A stretch of 64,000 bases of DNA from Tetrapyrgos nigripes (GCA_013368315.1 JAACJM010000090.1:62001-126000), one strand, 5' to 3'; shown: positions 21,975 through 34,829, counted from the stretch's first letter. Translations and numbers: made by a program. Notes: generated by a model not told the origin, from the sequence alone.

Positions 21975-22790
21975 GGCATATATTGCATTATATCAGGACA
22001 TCTTACCTACATGGTGAATCTAAGGGCATACAATGCATAATAATGTCTGTAAACACTACCTACCATTCCTACAATGTAATGTCTGCCTTCTCTGATAATA
22101 AAGGAGCCGAGAATGCCGCTGCTGCCATACATCTCTCTCGGAAATATCTGCTTTCTCATGTGAACCATGGAAGACACAATGCAAAGTATGCATTTTCTGA
22201 TAATACAGGTTCACGAAAATGCCGCGGCTGGTGTACCACATTCTCACATGACCCCTAGCATACAATGTATAACATAGATACCTACTATCTAATATACAAT
22301 GCAAAGTATGTGTTTCCTGGCAGGTTCATGAAACTGCCGTGGCTGCCGTACCTGACATATAATGAATAATATTGTAATTACTGAACAATGCAAAGTATGT
22401 GTTTCCTGATAGGTTCATTAAACAGCCGCGGCTGCCGTACCTCTCTCTTGGAAATATCCGTAACCCCTGACTATAGTGTATAACATTCTGTATACCTACT
22501 ATTCTACCCGTATACAATGCAGAGTATGCGTTTCCTGATAGGTTCACGAAACTGCCGTGGCTGCCGTACCTCTCTCTTGGAAATATCCACATTCTCATGT
22601 AAACCCTGACATACAATGTATAATATTGTCTAGATACCTACTATACCGAATAGTCCTAGATAATGCAAAGTATGCATTCCCTGATAATACAGGCAGCTGC
22701 CAGCCACACCTACTGTATACAATGCAAAGTACAGGCTCACAAAAATGCTGCCGCTACAGTATGCTGTACTCTTCTCGGAAACATCCGAAG
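21975..22790. repeat. Left ATGCA-rich imperfect tandem array
   Basis: The phrase ACAATGCAAAGTATG or a close variant recurs at about 22176, 22298, 22385, 22515, 22661 and 22718. It comes with TTTCCTGATAGGTTCA, GCCGTGGCTGCCGTACCTCT and ACATACAATGTATAA blocks; spacing is 55-150 bp. No stable frame runs through it. It lies upstream of the TET/JBP gene and could be its regulatory region. Its core word also appears in the second array at 34.8-35.6 kb. Confidence 0.7.
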
Positions 22791-22799
22791 TTCTTCCTC

Positions 22800-23905
22800 T
22801 TGGAAGAATCTGTTTTTATCATGTAAGCCACATTGTTTGCGCATTGGGCAACCTCCACCGTCATCCGGGTCTCTTTCCTTCCCTCTCCTCATAATCTTCT
22901 TGTTGTTTTCCATTTGAGTGCACACGGTTGCTGCTACAGCCTGCAGGCTGTTCAAGTTTGTATTCATGGGGAAATGGAAGGAAATAGATTCCCGGACGGC
23001 TCGGAAAACAGACAGTGCGCCACTGCGATGAAGTACACATCGAGGGCCAATAGGGCAAGCCAGTAAGCAATATTGGGCATTTAGTGGGATGTGCCATGGC
23101 CGCCTAGTTGTTTTGCCTCTTTTTGTGCCTCATAAACATTAATCTCCTTGTTCTTTCTCTGAGTTGTCTCAGGATAATGGCTTCATGAAACATGTTAGTA
23201 CCCTAGGATGACTGCCTTTCTTTCACAATGCATTGTTACGATGCCCACCTTCCATAATGCATTATTTTGTTATATTGGTAATGTGCAACACAACTCTGTG
23301 TAGACGAAGTTTCCTTCATAATGCAAAGTTGTTACCTCCGCTTAATGGTAAGTTCCTCTATTACTTGCAACTAAATCATTTGTTTGTCGTTGTGACTCTG
23401 CTTTCATTTCACCGCCATGTCAGTTCATCCCAGTGTCAGTTTCCAAATTCGTTGTATTTCTTTTCCCCTGGACACGCCTAATGATCCAAGCATTCTTGAG
23501 ACTTGTGATCAATGGTAAGTTTTCTTCAGCTTTTCTGCGCATGCCCAATACTTATTTGCTTTCCAGTCTTGAAGGATGGGGAAACAGCTTCATCTTTTGC
23601 AATGGTCATGGCCTCGCGCTCCGGGTAGACCGTGAACATGACAAGGGGAATAATATTTGTGAGTACCATGTACATTCTATTTCCTTCTCGCTTTAACGAT
23701 GTGCCTCCTCCCCTCTATAATGTGCCTCCTCCTCTCTTCAATTCCACGTCCCCTTCCTCTTTACTTCACCTTCCAGGATGTGGGTTTACTTCAGAGTCCC
23801 GTATGAATATCTTGAGTATGAAGTCCGGAATTTTTATGAAATGCAAGTGAGGCTCTACGAGGGGAAGGACAACTGGATCAGTGACTCATCAGAGAGTCAA
23901 GCCTG
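22800..23905 (+). other. Possible small multi-exon gene, unrecognised
   Basis: Plus-strand segments look coding and are separated by intron-like DNA. They are EGWGNSFIFCNGHGLALRVD (about 23570-23630), then after a GTGAGT donor near 23655 and an acceptor at about 23776, MWVYFRVPYEYLEYEVRN, ending ISDSSESQA with TGA at about 23905. An earlier piece near 22970-23060 is less clear. Additional ATAATGCA words (23225-23340) continue the array motif. I do not recognise the family; it could be a cargo gene or remnants. Confidence 0.3.
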
Positions 23906-24175
23906 AGGGACCGAAAGCAGTAGTTATTTTTTCCTCCTTGGTACAAAAATCTGTCCCTTTTTTCACGGAATAAAAAAAAACACAAGTAATCAGCCACCGT
24001 CTTCGTCATCTGAAACGCAAGTGGAGATTTCCCAGGAGAAGTCTATTCTGGGGGACTTTGGGAAGTAGTATAAGTATCTATTCAGATTGATGTCGCCTTT
24101 TCTCGCTTCGCTTGGTACAAAATCTATTATTCATTATCCCTTTTAAGTAAAGAATGATTTTTAAAAATAACACCG

Positions 24176-27100
24176 TTAATCAGCGTCGTCTTCATCATCA
24201 ACGTAACCCTGATAAAGGACACTATCTTCAGGCTCCGCCTCTGCATTATCATCTCATCATCAGAGTCCACAGCAAACGAATGTGTCTGTATGATCGCTGA
24301 AAGTCCCTTTCCAGAGATAAGAGCCTCTTCTTTCTCACCTAGCCCTGTCCACAGCTTCTTGAAGTGTTGACGTAGTGATCTGTCCACAGCTTCTTGAAGT
24401 GTTGACGTAGTGATCTGTACAGCACTGCTTGAGACGCTGCATATGCTCTCACTCCTTCAGCATGTGCAAAGTCCGCCTGATGCCTTCCGTAAGTGGACCA
24501 ACGTATGATTTACTTATCCGCCACTCTGGTTTCCAGGAACCCTTACCAGCGGCCACCACTCTGCTGAACTCACTGCAGGTGTCCCATAACCGTGCTTTGG
24601 CTTCCAGACTAACCAAGCACCGTCGCATCTCCTCCTTCACCAGAATGACTTCTTCTGTCCATCGTTGGGTTCGGGCATGCGCCTTACACCACTCTACATG
24701 TATGACTGCATGTAATATATAAGCCCAGAATGCACCTGCAGAAGAAATTTGAATACTTACTTTCTTCAAGGGTTTCGTTGTCAAGCTGTGTCCCAGTCCC
24801 ACCCTCTTTCCAGATCCAAGATAAATCAGCATAACCCTCACCAGTAGACACACAGATACGATCCACTCGCTTCTGCTTCTGACGTGCAGCAGCCACGACC
24901 AGATCGGCGACCTCCGCTTCAGATTCACTGCTATCCCTATTAGTGTTTTCTGTATTCTTTTTTTTCTTCTTTCTTGCGATCCCAACAGCTCGATCTCCAG
25001 TCATCAACCTGACATCATCATCCTCCAGCTTCTTCCACTCCATGTTCTCCCTGCCAACCAAGTTCACCAATGCAGTCCAAGCCATTTGGTACTTCCTCTT
25101 ACAGCCCTCTACATGTTGTTCATTCCGAATAAAGAGTCCTTTAGAGCGAGTAACCATCGCTTGATGGACGATATTTGACGTTCGGTATGTTAATAGTCTA
25201 GACTTCATATGGAGGTGGTTCCTAAGCTGGTGGATCGAGTTTCAGAGCTGCCCTTCACGTAATTTGATTTCCAGTTCCACTAGGCGGGCATGGCAACCTT
25301 CTGTGCGATACGTTTGTGGCAGGGAAGAGGGGAGATACAACGGAATGTCTTCAGGGAAATTTTCAGTGCTCTCTCCAGCATTTGAGGAGCTTAGATTGCT
25401 TCTCTCGTCTTCTTCCAGAAGTTGTAAGGCTCCAGGCATATACGTTGCCTGTAAAGACCAAAATTTGCCAATCGCTCGCTGTAGTTTGGTTCGCCGTTGG
25501 AGTAATGCCGTTTTCTGGATCACAGTATCAAACTTCTTCCCTTTTATTTCCAATTTCAAATTCCGTCTACCTCTCGTCAGATTATCATGGAAGTCAAAGG
25601 TGGATTGGAAACTTACTGCTGATCTTCTAATTCTAGCCCCTGAGATATAAATGACGTAGGGCTCACACTCGAGATGGAGGGGATGCCTTTCTTCTCCTGT
25701 TCTGCCTCGGCGGTCAGTAATTGCAGACGAATTTGGTTCTCTGTAAGACCTATTGGCGTGTATGGTCCGATATCAGTGGTTCGCAAAATACAGATGTTGA
25801 GATCAGCGAAATGCGCACCTGCCCTCGGCATCTCGTAAGGGTTTGGCATCTTTCTTGCCTTTACCGGTAGGTGTAATTCGCTTTCCCAATTCTTAATCAT
25901 CTGCTCCCAAATTTTGGTGACACCAGGCTGCTGTGTCTCTTGCCCCTCGGTGAACTCTGCCAAAGAACGTGATTGAATAATTCGTTCAGATATTGCATTA
26001 AGTAGTCGTTGCAATAACAATTGACCTATAGGAAAGGCCATCTGTCAAACCTTGACAATAAAACATAATAGGAATCATGCACCCAAGCCGACCAATTTAA
26101 TCCAGTTCCAATGGCCCCAGTGGTCATCCAACGTGTCATGCCAGGAACCAGGGCCCATATCCCGCGTGCTGGTAGCCACAGGGCCCATGTGCGACCAAGG
26201 GCGCTCAATTCCTTCACCATCTGTTTGGCCCGCTCCCCATAACAAGTTCAAAGAGTAGCGCAGTTGGCACCATAGTTGATGGCCATATATATGAAGCTTC
26301 GGGACAACAAAATAAATGATATGCAATAAAAGATTTAGTCGAAGAAGCGGTGGCAACAGCTTGAGACGGTCAATGATATGTATTGCCCACTGACAAGCAA
26401 TGTCATATGCTTGCACCTTGGTTAAGCGATGATCATGGTGGCGAATATACAACGCAAAGCTATAGTCCATACTCGCATATCTATTCAAAATGCATCAAGA
26501 CAAGTAATCTCCTAAAGGAATCACCACATACCGCTCTCCGTTTGTCAAGTCAACTACACCATTCTTCTGAACAAATTCATGCCGGGCACAAACACCCAGA
26601 CCACACCCAGTACAAGCATAACCTCTAGAAAATTTTGTATTCGCCATTTCAAGAGTCGCTAGGCCACTACACGTAGACATCTACGCATAAATATTAAAAT
26701 AAATATCAAATTAGTGCACTTATTTTGCGCAGAGAGCAAGGACTTAAGTACTTACCTCATGCTGCTCTGGGACTGTCCGGAGGTATTCTCTGTATGACCC
26801 ATCTTCAACATAGTATGCCCAACCACTCCCTAAAGCAGGATCCTTCTCTTCCGAGGAGACTGCACGCCTTTTGAGCCGGAAGCATGCGTCTATCACAAGA
26901 AAAAGCCAATATATGAACCTGAAAGTAATATTTTTAGCGATGTCTGTCATGTATGTATATCATACTTACCGGCGTTCAGGTTCAATATCCTGCCAATTCT
27001 CCGGTAGATTGACCCCAGGACGGGGACACGCAGGACACTCAACTCCTAGCTCACCAGCCTGGGTCTCCTCAACAGGTCTCGAGCCATCGTTTCCTCTTCC

Positions 27101-28190
27101 TGCTCGCTTCAGCATCTTTAGATGCCGCCACTGACGTATCATACGACAGAATGCCTTGTAGCGATCCTATCAAGAAAGACCATTAAATGTCAGTAGCAAT
27201 ACAATATATTGATTGTGATCACAACCTTGACTTTACGCAGGCCAGCATTGTTTCTGAGATTCTCGAGTCCGTTGTAATAGTTGTATATGTTGACCTTGCC
27301 CTGTAGTGTCATGTTGTGGAAATGATTAAGTACGTCAAACGTAGCAGCGGAGCGAGGGTCCAAATGAGTGGATGGATACAAGCGACGTCGCAAAAGTTGC
27401 TGCCGGTACTCTCCTGCTGTGTACTTCTGATCACAATTGCACAGCTTAGCTGTGATATTGTGGATGCCGTTTGTGTGGATGACTGTGAAGGACTTAGAGG
27501 TATGGGGATGCAGACAAGTTTCACCATACTTGTGTCCAAATGACACGATAAGCCCTAGTGACTGAAGAGAAACCTCTTCAAAAAAGACTCCATTCCATTT
27601 CTGCATTGCAATATCAGATCTACGTATTCACTCGCAAACTTTTTGAATATACACACCTCGATGATATCAAAAGGTCGATCTGCATGCTTTGTCAAGCAGC
27701 ATGCTTGACACATTAGCTCAGGATAATTACACTCGAGGCAACGATAAAGTGGCGCAGGGTCGTCTTTATCTCCATCTTCATCTATCACAACCCTTTTGCA
27801 TTGAGAACAATTGTGACAATCCACGTTTCCCCGGCCTTCATTGCGAATCAACTCGTATAGATACCATCACAATAAGGTGTCCATTCCTTCATCGGTTGAT
27901 CCTAGGACATACTGTGAATGAATATTTTTTTTTTCATTCAGGAAGAGAGACTCACCGAGCTCTGATACCGCCTCCGGGTCCTCAGATTTTCGACCGTTAC
28001 CTGAGGTGCTGACTTCTCAATGGCTTTGTCAAAGTTATCATCCCCAACATTAGCCAACGCAGACTCGTAAGGTTCTCCAAAGTTCCAGTCCGTGAGTTGT
28101 GCAACGTCGTTGTTCCCAGCTTCATGGCGAGGTCTTTTGAGGGGAGGAGTGACATGAACTGAGGTTTCAACTACACGTCGTCAGTCATCC
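24176..28190 (-). pseudogene. KDZ transposase with CxC2-type cysteine cluster, degraded
   Basis: A minus-strand gene with at least eight exons. The N-terminal part reads VHVTPPLKRPRHEAG. The CxC2 region follows, with CHNCSQC, YRCLECNYPELMCQACC and a following His, then KWNGVFFEEVSLQSLGL and FTVIHTNGIHNIT. The transposase core keeps LFLVIDACFRL (about 26880), a STCSGLATLEMANTKFSRGY block, QAYDIACQWAIHI and GQTDGEGIERPW, supplying the expected acidic triad. The C-terminal part is basic and coiled (about 25.2-24.5 kb) and ends in an acidic tail at 24176. Lesions are TGA at 27867-27869, a 35-bp tandem duplication at 24349-24418 that shifts frame, and a further shift near 24250. The family call rests on many remembered motifs. 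As a second KDZ type inside one element it may be a nested or captured transposon; I saw no separate ends for it. Confidence 0.85.
24349..24418. repeat. Perfect 35-bp tandem duplication inside the CxC2 KDZ gene
   Basis: The 35-bp unit starting CCACAGCTTCTTGAAG occupies 24349-24383 and is repeated without mismatch at 24384-24418. Because 35 is not a multiple of three it disrupts the frame through the conserved C-terminal block SLRQHFKKLW. Confidence 0.95.
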
Positions 28191-29005
28191 GAGAGAATTG
28201 CAGAGTGTACAAGTGGTTTGGAAGAGGATGGTCCAGGAACAACAATGTGAGAGAGATGGGGATTCCTTTGCTTCTGCTGGGCTCGAACCTTCAATTTGCG
28301 GAACATCGCATCTTCTTGTCACATGGCCGAGCAGCTTTTATCCGAACGCAAATAGCCGGATTTCCTATTATGGCAACCCCGAAATCTATTGGCTCATTCA
28401 CATCCTATGTAGGCAAAATTGCTCGTCGTTTTGATGGTACTTCATTGTAAAGTAAATAATCCTAGAATAGTATATCTCTACATCCTGCAGCTTTCTTTCT
28501 AGCAAACGAAAAGGGCCTGGCGGATAACTGAGCTGAATTTCTTGTTATAGCTGCCCTGAACACATCTGAAGCAAAATTGCTCGTCTCTTCTGATACTTCA
28601 TTTTGGAGTAAACAATACTGGATTGCATATATTTTACATGCACTTTTCTCCCAAAGCAGAGTTATCTTTGTCCTTTATCAACTTTGAAGTATCAGAAGGT
28701 GATGGAATCTACTTAGTGTTTCGTGTTCCCTTTGTGTCTTTCAAAAGTTCAAAACTTGCCTTGCTTCCATCTTGCTGTTTAATTTTTTCCAAAACATTGG
28801 GATGGCCTTTATTGAATGTGAGAAAGTCTTTCTGGTAGTCAGAATCCAGCACGACCTCTTATAAGGGTACAAATAAGCAAGTGGCTCTTTGTGTGGTCAG
28901 TTTCAGCTATCCCGTGGTCAGTTTCAGTTTAGGGGCTTCTAATACCTAATCTGGAGCATACGATGTAATCACCTCTTCTCTCTTTCGTTCTCATCACTTC
29001 TTATC
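28191..29005. other. Spacer between divergent cargo genes
   Basis: No gene is recognised. GCAAAATTGCTCGTC and its surroundings occur twice (about 28414-28470 and 28571-28625), a diverged direct duplication of about 55 bp. The stretch should contain the promoters of the CxC2 KDZ gene (left) and of the coiled/RNase H1-N gene (right). Confidence 0.4.
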
Positions 29006-30837
29006 ATGCATGTGGCTGAACACATACATCTGACAGGCCAAGCTGAACTCGAATATCTTTGGTCCATGGAAGTTCCTGCCGATAATCTCAGCGCTGAGCT
29101 AGAGTACCGACGCAAGTTACGGGCTAGATGGAAAAAATACCAGGCAAATGCTGCCCACTATGCACGGTCTGTCTTCCACATAAAATGACTATTTCAATTA
29201 TTTACTTTTTACAGGAACTGGGAACGCTTGCAGAAACGAGCGAAAGAAGCAAGCGCGCAGTAAGGCGATCCAGAAGTCTATGTGTCAGTCCTCCTCTGAC
29301 CAATTTTCATTCACAGTCGACGGGAAATTTTCCAAACCTTGCCGGAAGACAAGAAAGAGATCATATGTGCACGGAACAGGTCTTATAGAGAGACTTACCG
29401 CTTCTATAACAAAAGTAAATTAGCTTCAAGGGAACGTGAAAGACGAGAACGTTGGAAGGAGAGGTAAGTGCACATGTCCTTTCACGTTCCCCTCTGACTC
29501 ACATACTGCAGCAAGCAAAAGTAGCTACTGGAGTAATAATTCGTATTGTTTTGGTCTAGTACGCGTAATCAAACTCATGTGGCTGACTGACATTTTTCAT
29601 CAATTTTCAATCCGATCCAAGTGGAGAATGCGATTCCAGAATCTCTCCAACAGCGCAAATGGAAGTTTCCTAATTCATATTCAGATACATAATGCGTACA
29701 CACCATCAAGTTGAACGACTGCATTACTCTTCAACCTTCTCCAGAACAGTACGAGCTTGAACCTTGAATGACCAAATCACCCACCGTTCAACCTTCTCCA
29801 GAACAGTACCAGCACGGCAGCGACAATGACAGCAACAACGACAGCGGCAATGACAGCGACAACTTGTGGGACCAGCTTGAAAATCTCAGCCCTGCGATGT
29901 CTATAATGGCTCTGCCTCCTCGTCCTACATGCCAGCCTCGAGTTTATGACTCTCAGTCGTCCAGTAAAAATTTCAAGCCAAAGTTGATTTACAATGTTTA
30001 CACTGGCGATGCCCCAGGCATTTACACTACATGGTAAGATTTGTTGAGGATGAGTGGCTGCCAGAACCTAATCTGCATAATAGGGATGACGTCTCAGGAT
30101 GGGTTATTGGGGTCAGCAAAGCACGTTACAAAAGCTACAACTCTTACCGGGATGTGTTGCATGGATGGAGACAAAACTGCGTCAGCACTCATCATCATCC
30201 TGACGATTTCATTGATGGCAGTATCTATGTACCTGACGCAGAGCCAATTATGCGTGCAACGACCCCACCACCACACACTGAGCCTTTGACACACTCGTCT
30301 CAATCCCAATATTCCCCCTCTCTGTGCGCCCATTCTTCTCAGCCACGATCCCCGCCTACTACTCCCTCTAAGCGAAGATCCACCCAAGCTTTTTTCCCAC
30401 CACCACCACTCGCTGAAACGTTGTCCCACCCATCTCAATCACACCATTCCACCTCTCTGTCAGCCCATTCCGCTCAGCCACAATCCACACCTACTACTCC
30501 TTCTAAGCGAAGAACGGCCCAAGCCTTTTTCGGACCTGAATCTCCAGCATGGCATAGATTCAGCAATTTTCCGCAACGTGGGAAGTCTTGGGCAGTTACT
30601 ACAGGCTCTCGAACAGCAATTGTAAATGCGTAAGTGTCTCGGTTGTTCACTTTTTGGGGAGTAGAGAAACTTATATACATAAAATCTAGTGAAATGGCTG
30701 ATGAAATCTTGAGAGAGGCACATCTCCGAGGCATGGAAGCTCAAGCCGTCCAGGTCAATAGTGTCCAGGAGGCAGAAGAGCTGTTGGCACATCTGGATCT
30801 CGATACAGAGAAAACTGAGTCGGAGGAGGAGGTTTAA
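29006..30837 (+). CDS. Coiled protein with RNase H1 N-terminal (viroplasmin-like) domain
   Basis: The first exon starts MHVAEHIHLTGQAELEYLW and is followed through short introns by a basic helical stretch: RARWKKYQANAAHYAR, NWERLQKRAKEASA, ARNRSYRETYRFYNK, SRERERRERW. After a poorly resolved part (29463-29767) comes an acidic, Ser/Asn-rich region. Then a small domain reads KLIYNVYTGDAPGIYTTW and, across intron 30034-30083, DDVSGWVIGVSKARYKSYNS and YRDVLHGWRQNC. That pattern (aromatic, GIY, W, VSGW, K.YKSY) is that of the RNase H1 N-terminal/caulimovirus viroplasmin-like fold, which binds RNA-DNA hybrids. A Pro/Ser linker holds two TPSKRR.AQAFF repeats. The last exon is acidic and ends at 30837. 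No stop was seen in the resolved exons. A link to transposition or R-loop binding is inference. Confidence 0.5.
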
Positions 30838-31301
30838 CTAATTCAATGACTGTTTTTAGTACTTAGATGATGTACTGGAATGAGACTTAAATATTTTTCT
30901 GTTCGGTTCCCTTCTCTTAGTACTTACACGACGTGATGACTGATCTACCTGAAATAAAACTGAAATTTAAAATTTAATCATTCTTTAAGTAATTATCAGA
31001 CAGGAGACTGGTGGCCGATCTACTTTGAATGAAACTAAAAAAATTTTCAGCTGCTCTTGCCGACTGCATCTGATGCTTACGACAAAAGACTGCAGTGGCT
31101 GTTTACATATTTGCAAAGAATCTGAAAATTTTCTAATGACTGCTTTTAATACCAATTTTCGGTACATATGGCGAGAGACTTGAGGACCAATAATTTTTTA
31201 TAATTATCGGATGACAACGTATTGTTTGCAGTGGCTGAATGAGGCTGAAAATTTTTAAGCATGCTTGGGCAAAAATTTTGCGTTGTGTCCTTCTATTCAC
31301 T
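30838..31301. other. AT-rich spacer and probable promoter
   Basis: A diverged tandem phrase, TTTTAGTACTTA with AATTATC and TTTGAATGAAACT variants, recurs through 30850-31210. No frame shows a domain. It probably contains the terminator of the preceding gene and the promoter of the next. Confidence 0.4.
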
Positions 31302-34160
31302 ATGTCTATTGCTACCTCCACTTCAACTACTTCTCAGCCTGACAATGGTCCTGCTGTTACTCCCAATCCTATGCCTCCTCCGATCCAAGCCAGTCAGGTT
31401 GCCAAAATTTCTGAAACTCAGTCTGAAGTGGCTGAGCCCAAGAAGAGAGGAGTCAAGTCAAAGTTCACAGCAGAACACTTGACCGAGCTGAATATCGAGA
31501 GGGACACCTATCTAAATCAACCTTCGAAGCAAGCCAAGAGTGATTGGTTGACAAAATTCCATCCGCGTTGGTTCGCAAAATATCTGTGGCACGACAAGGG
31601 TGTTCCTGAAGAGTTTAGCGTCCTAGAAGGGGTTTCTAGTCATGAGGGCACGGCTCTATCCTCCAAAGAATATGCAGATCTTGTGGCGAGACGTGACCGC
31701 ACACAGAAGGAAGTGAGGGAAGCTGCACGCAAGGTATGTCTACAACTCAGTTTAGTGTACATTCAGTTTTTAACATGTTTTGAGTAGCAGCTCACCAATT
31801 GGTTCCATCGGCAGAAGGCAAAGTCAGGTGGAATAAACTCTCGTTTGACTTTGCTCTTGAAAACTGTCTGCGATGTTGGGAGACCTCCACGTCGAATAGA
31901 GCCCTATAAGCATTATATGCGTCAGTCTCCTTATAAGGAGAAAGTCGCGGCAGTGTTTGATCAGCGATGGCCGGAGGCTGGCCTTGGGCAGAATTATCGC
32001 TTACTGTTCCGTACAAAAATCGCCAAGGAGCTGTTTAATGCTGAAGACGACGAAATTAAGAAGGCTTTGGCTGTTGAAGCGCAGGAGGCGTATGACGAGG
32101 AGATCGTGGCGTACAAGGAACTCATGAGCGCTGACAAAATCAGCATGAGTAACTTGGAATCTTTTGGGGATCTCGCAAAAAACATGTAAGTTTTATTGGA
32201 TCATTACAATTAAGGACAACGAAATTGACCACTTGAATACTCAGTGCCCGACAAAATTTGGCCAAGTTCATGGCTCCCCAGCTTGAAGTACTACACAGGC
32301 TCACTGGGATGTCGTTTACTCTTTTGGGCAGTTTGCCTCTGGCAGTCGATGGCGATCCAGATGATTTCAATTGCTTGATGTGCGTGGTCGGTTTTGAGAA
32401 TGACACATAATCTAATCTTCTCCTCAATATAGCCTCAGCTCCGGTGAGACAGTTGGCGTGAATCCAACTAGGTGGGAGTTTTGGAAGCAGGAGCAATTCT
32501 CAAAGAACGTCTTGGTACATTTTCTGGATTTCCTGTTGCACACATCTGAGGGTGAGAACATGTCTATTTCAAATCAATGTCTTCGCTTACCATTATTCAA
32601 GATGTACATCCGGACACCGCCTCGACAATTGCAAAGGCCTCTCTCAAGGCTACGGAGGAGGCTGTGAATAAGAGATTCCTCGAGAGGGAGGACCACTATA
32701 CCATAGATTCCGACAAAGAAATCGTCATAAAAAAACCAGAGGCCCAGAAGAAACTCAAGAGCTCAAACAAGAAGGCTGTTCCAAAGACCAGTCAGAGCAC
32801 CAAATCGGGTAGTGGTAATCGGCAGAAGGACCCCAAAGCTACAGAAGAGATAGCTTCACGAGCAGAGGTTGCGAGAGAAGAGGATGCTGGTCATGGGGTT
32901 GAACGTGATGTCACTCCTGTATTGGACGAAGACTGTGTTTTACACCCCAAGACCGAGGAGTACTTGAGAGGTCTCCCAGATGATGAACGTTGGGCAATCC
33001 TGAGGAAGTTGAATCGGGGATCACTGTTTGAGTTTGATCGGGAAAATAATATCATGAGGAACAAGGTCCTGATGAACGATATCGTCTTCAAGGGACTTGA
33101 CCCCAACGCTACAGTCGGCAAAACAAGTACAACAGTCACTCACTACTTGGCCAGCAAAACAGTTCCCAGTCCTACCCCTACATCTTCAGTAAATTCCGGT
33201 CCTCTCCCAATCCTTTCAAGTTCCTCCCCTTCCACTATGATGATGAATGACATGCCCGGTACATCACCCATGCCAGCACCATTGGCTGAACCCCTTTCAG
33301 TCGACTCGGAGACGCCATCTGACTTGCTCTTACCCGATTACGGCAATGTTGAGTCCACAGCTTCTGATGTCCATCCCAGCCCTGATGGTGACGACAGCAG
33401 TGACGCTGATGGACGTGACACCTCCACGACTACGGCCAACAAGGCAAAAGACAGCGCAGGAGCCACGGCTGTGACATCCACCCATGATGACAAGAACTCG
33501 GAGCAGGATGGATGGCCCGGTTGGTTGAAAGCTGCGTACGGAACGTTCACTAGTAATGAGATGCTGAAAAAGATACCGATTTGGAATTCAATCTTGATGG
33601 AGTGGGTGTTCCTGGAGGAGGTTTATCAATTTGAAAACCCTAAAGGAGTAAGCGCATTCTTACCATGCGCATCCCGTCCCGCCGTCGTACAAGCCTGGAG
33701 TAGGAATCATAAAGCTGTCCTGGAAACACCACCAGTAGAGATGGATGATGCTATGGTATTTGCGGATGTGTGGTGGCAATGGTGGTCTTCGATCAATCCC
33801 GAATGGCGGAAGCGTGATGCAAGTGGGCGTATCATTGGGGAGCAGGTGGAGGATGCCGAGCCGAATAGGTGGGACCCAATGCAGAAGCCGGGCCAGTGTG
33901 GGATGTTGACCGTGGTTCTATGCTTGTACTATTGGTGATTGAAGATAGAGACACAGGAGGAGGAAAGGATTTGGATCAAAGCGGTGGAGGATGTCAAGTG
34001 GGTACTCAGGGCCATGGCAAAGCTGTTCGGGTGCGTTTATTTAACCATTTTGAAGGCCGAACACTCACATTATTCAAATAGTAAACATTGTCAGAAAAGA
34101 AAAGCAATCGCTGTATCTGAAAGTGCTGACAGTGGGAGGAAACTACGTTGTCGTCAGTAG
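31302..34160 (+). pseudogene. Large unknown Agaricomycete-expanded protein, one nonsense codon near the C-terminus
   Basis: Exons 31302-31733, 31788-32185, 32245-32379, 32433-32551 and 32602-33938 join in frame into 806 codons. The N-terminal part is basic (KKRGVKSKFTAEHLTEL) with a segment QLTNWFHRQKAKSGG and a Trp/Tyr-rich helical region (YKHYMRQSPYKEKVAAVFDQ). The middle is Lys/Ser-rich and then acidic and disordered. The end has WLKAAYGTFTSNEMLKKI, VFADVWWQWWSSINPEW and a GQCGMLTVVLCLYYW block. I know this C-terminal pattern from many uncharacterised Agaricomycete proteins, with no assigned function. TGA at 33936-33938 interrupts the frame. Directly after it the same frame continues with ERIWIKAVEDVKWVL, which fits the family's C-terminus, and a last exon ends at 34160. 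One base change therefore separates it from an intact gene. Confidence 0.65.
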
Positions 34161-34829
34161 CGTTCTAGTACAAACTTTGAGTATTGTTTGGATGTATTTG
34201 GCTAGGGCATTGAAATCGACTCTAAGGCTGTGGCGGGGTTTGGGAATTATTACCGCAACGGACTTTTCGGGTTAGAGCTGACCGTGGGTGACGAAAGAAG
34301 TAGAACGTCGCTTGCTTTGAAGTTAGTGGCTGGGCGACTCCATACATTGATTGAGCCCGCCCCTATATACTAGACCATCAGTATCAATCTGGCGTCTCAT
34401 AATAAATAACACGGAGGTAAGGACCATATCGGGGTTTGCCAGCGTGGATAGGGGCTGAAGATACGTGCTCCTCCTCCTCCCAGTCATGATCCCCTCGTAA
34501 ATGTAATTACCGAATCTACTACAGAATCCGGTGTTGAATATCTATAACTATTTCCTTACCTGTGATCATTGCCATAACGCAGTGTAATAATGTATCTATT
34601 ACTGTACACATACTTAGTTTCTCAAATCTGGGGATTTATGACCTGGAGCCTTCCATAGAATATATAGAGGAAATTAATTGAAAATGAATCCTTAGCGATC
34701 AGCCTAAATAACTACGGAGGGCAGATGGTTAGAGACAGGGGTTATCCTTCCCAATGTGGCTGGTTTGTCAGCGAGCTTGAGCTTCAATTCAGGTTGAACT
34801 AGCCGAGGTCTTCCTTAAGTTGGTAATGC
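34161..34829. other. Spacer, nothing recognised
   Basis: This is 3' flank of the large unknown gene. I see no domain, strong repeat or RNA gene. It leads into the second ATGCA-rich array. Confidence 0.4.
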
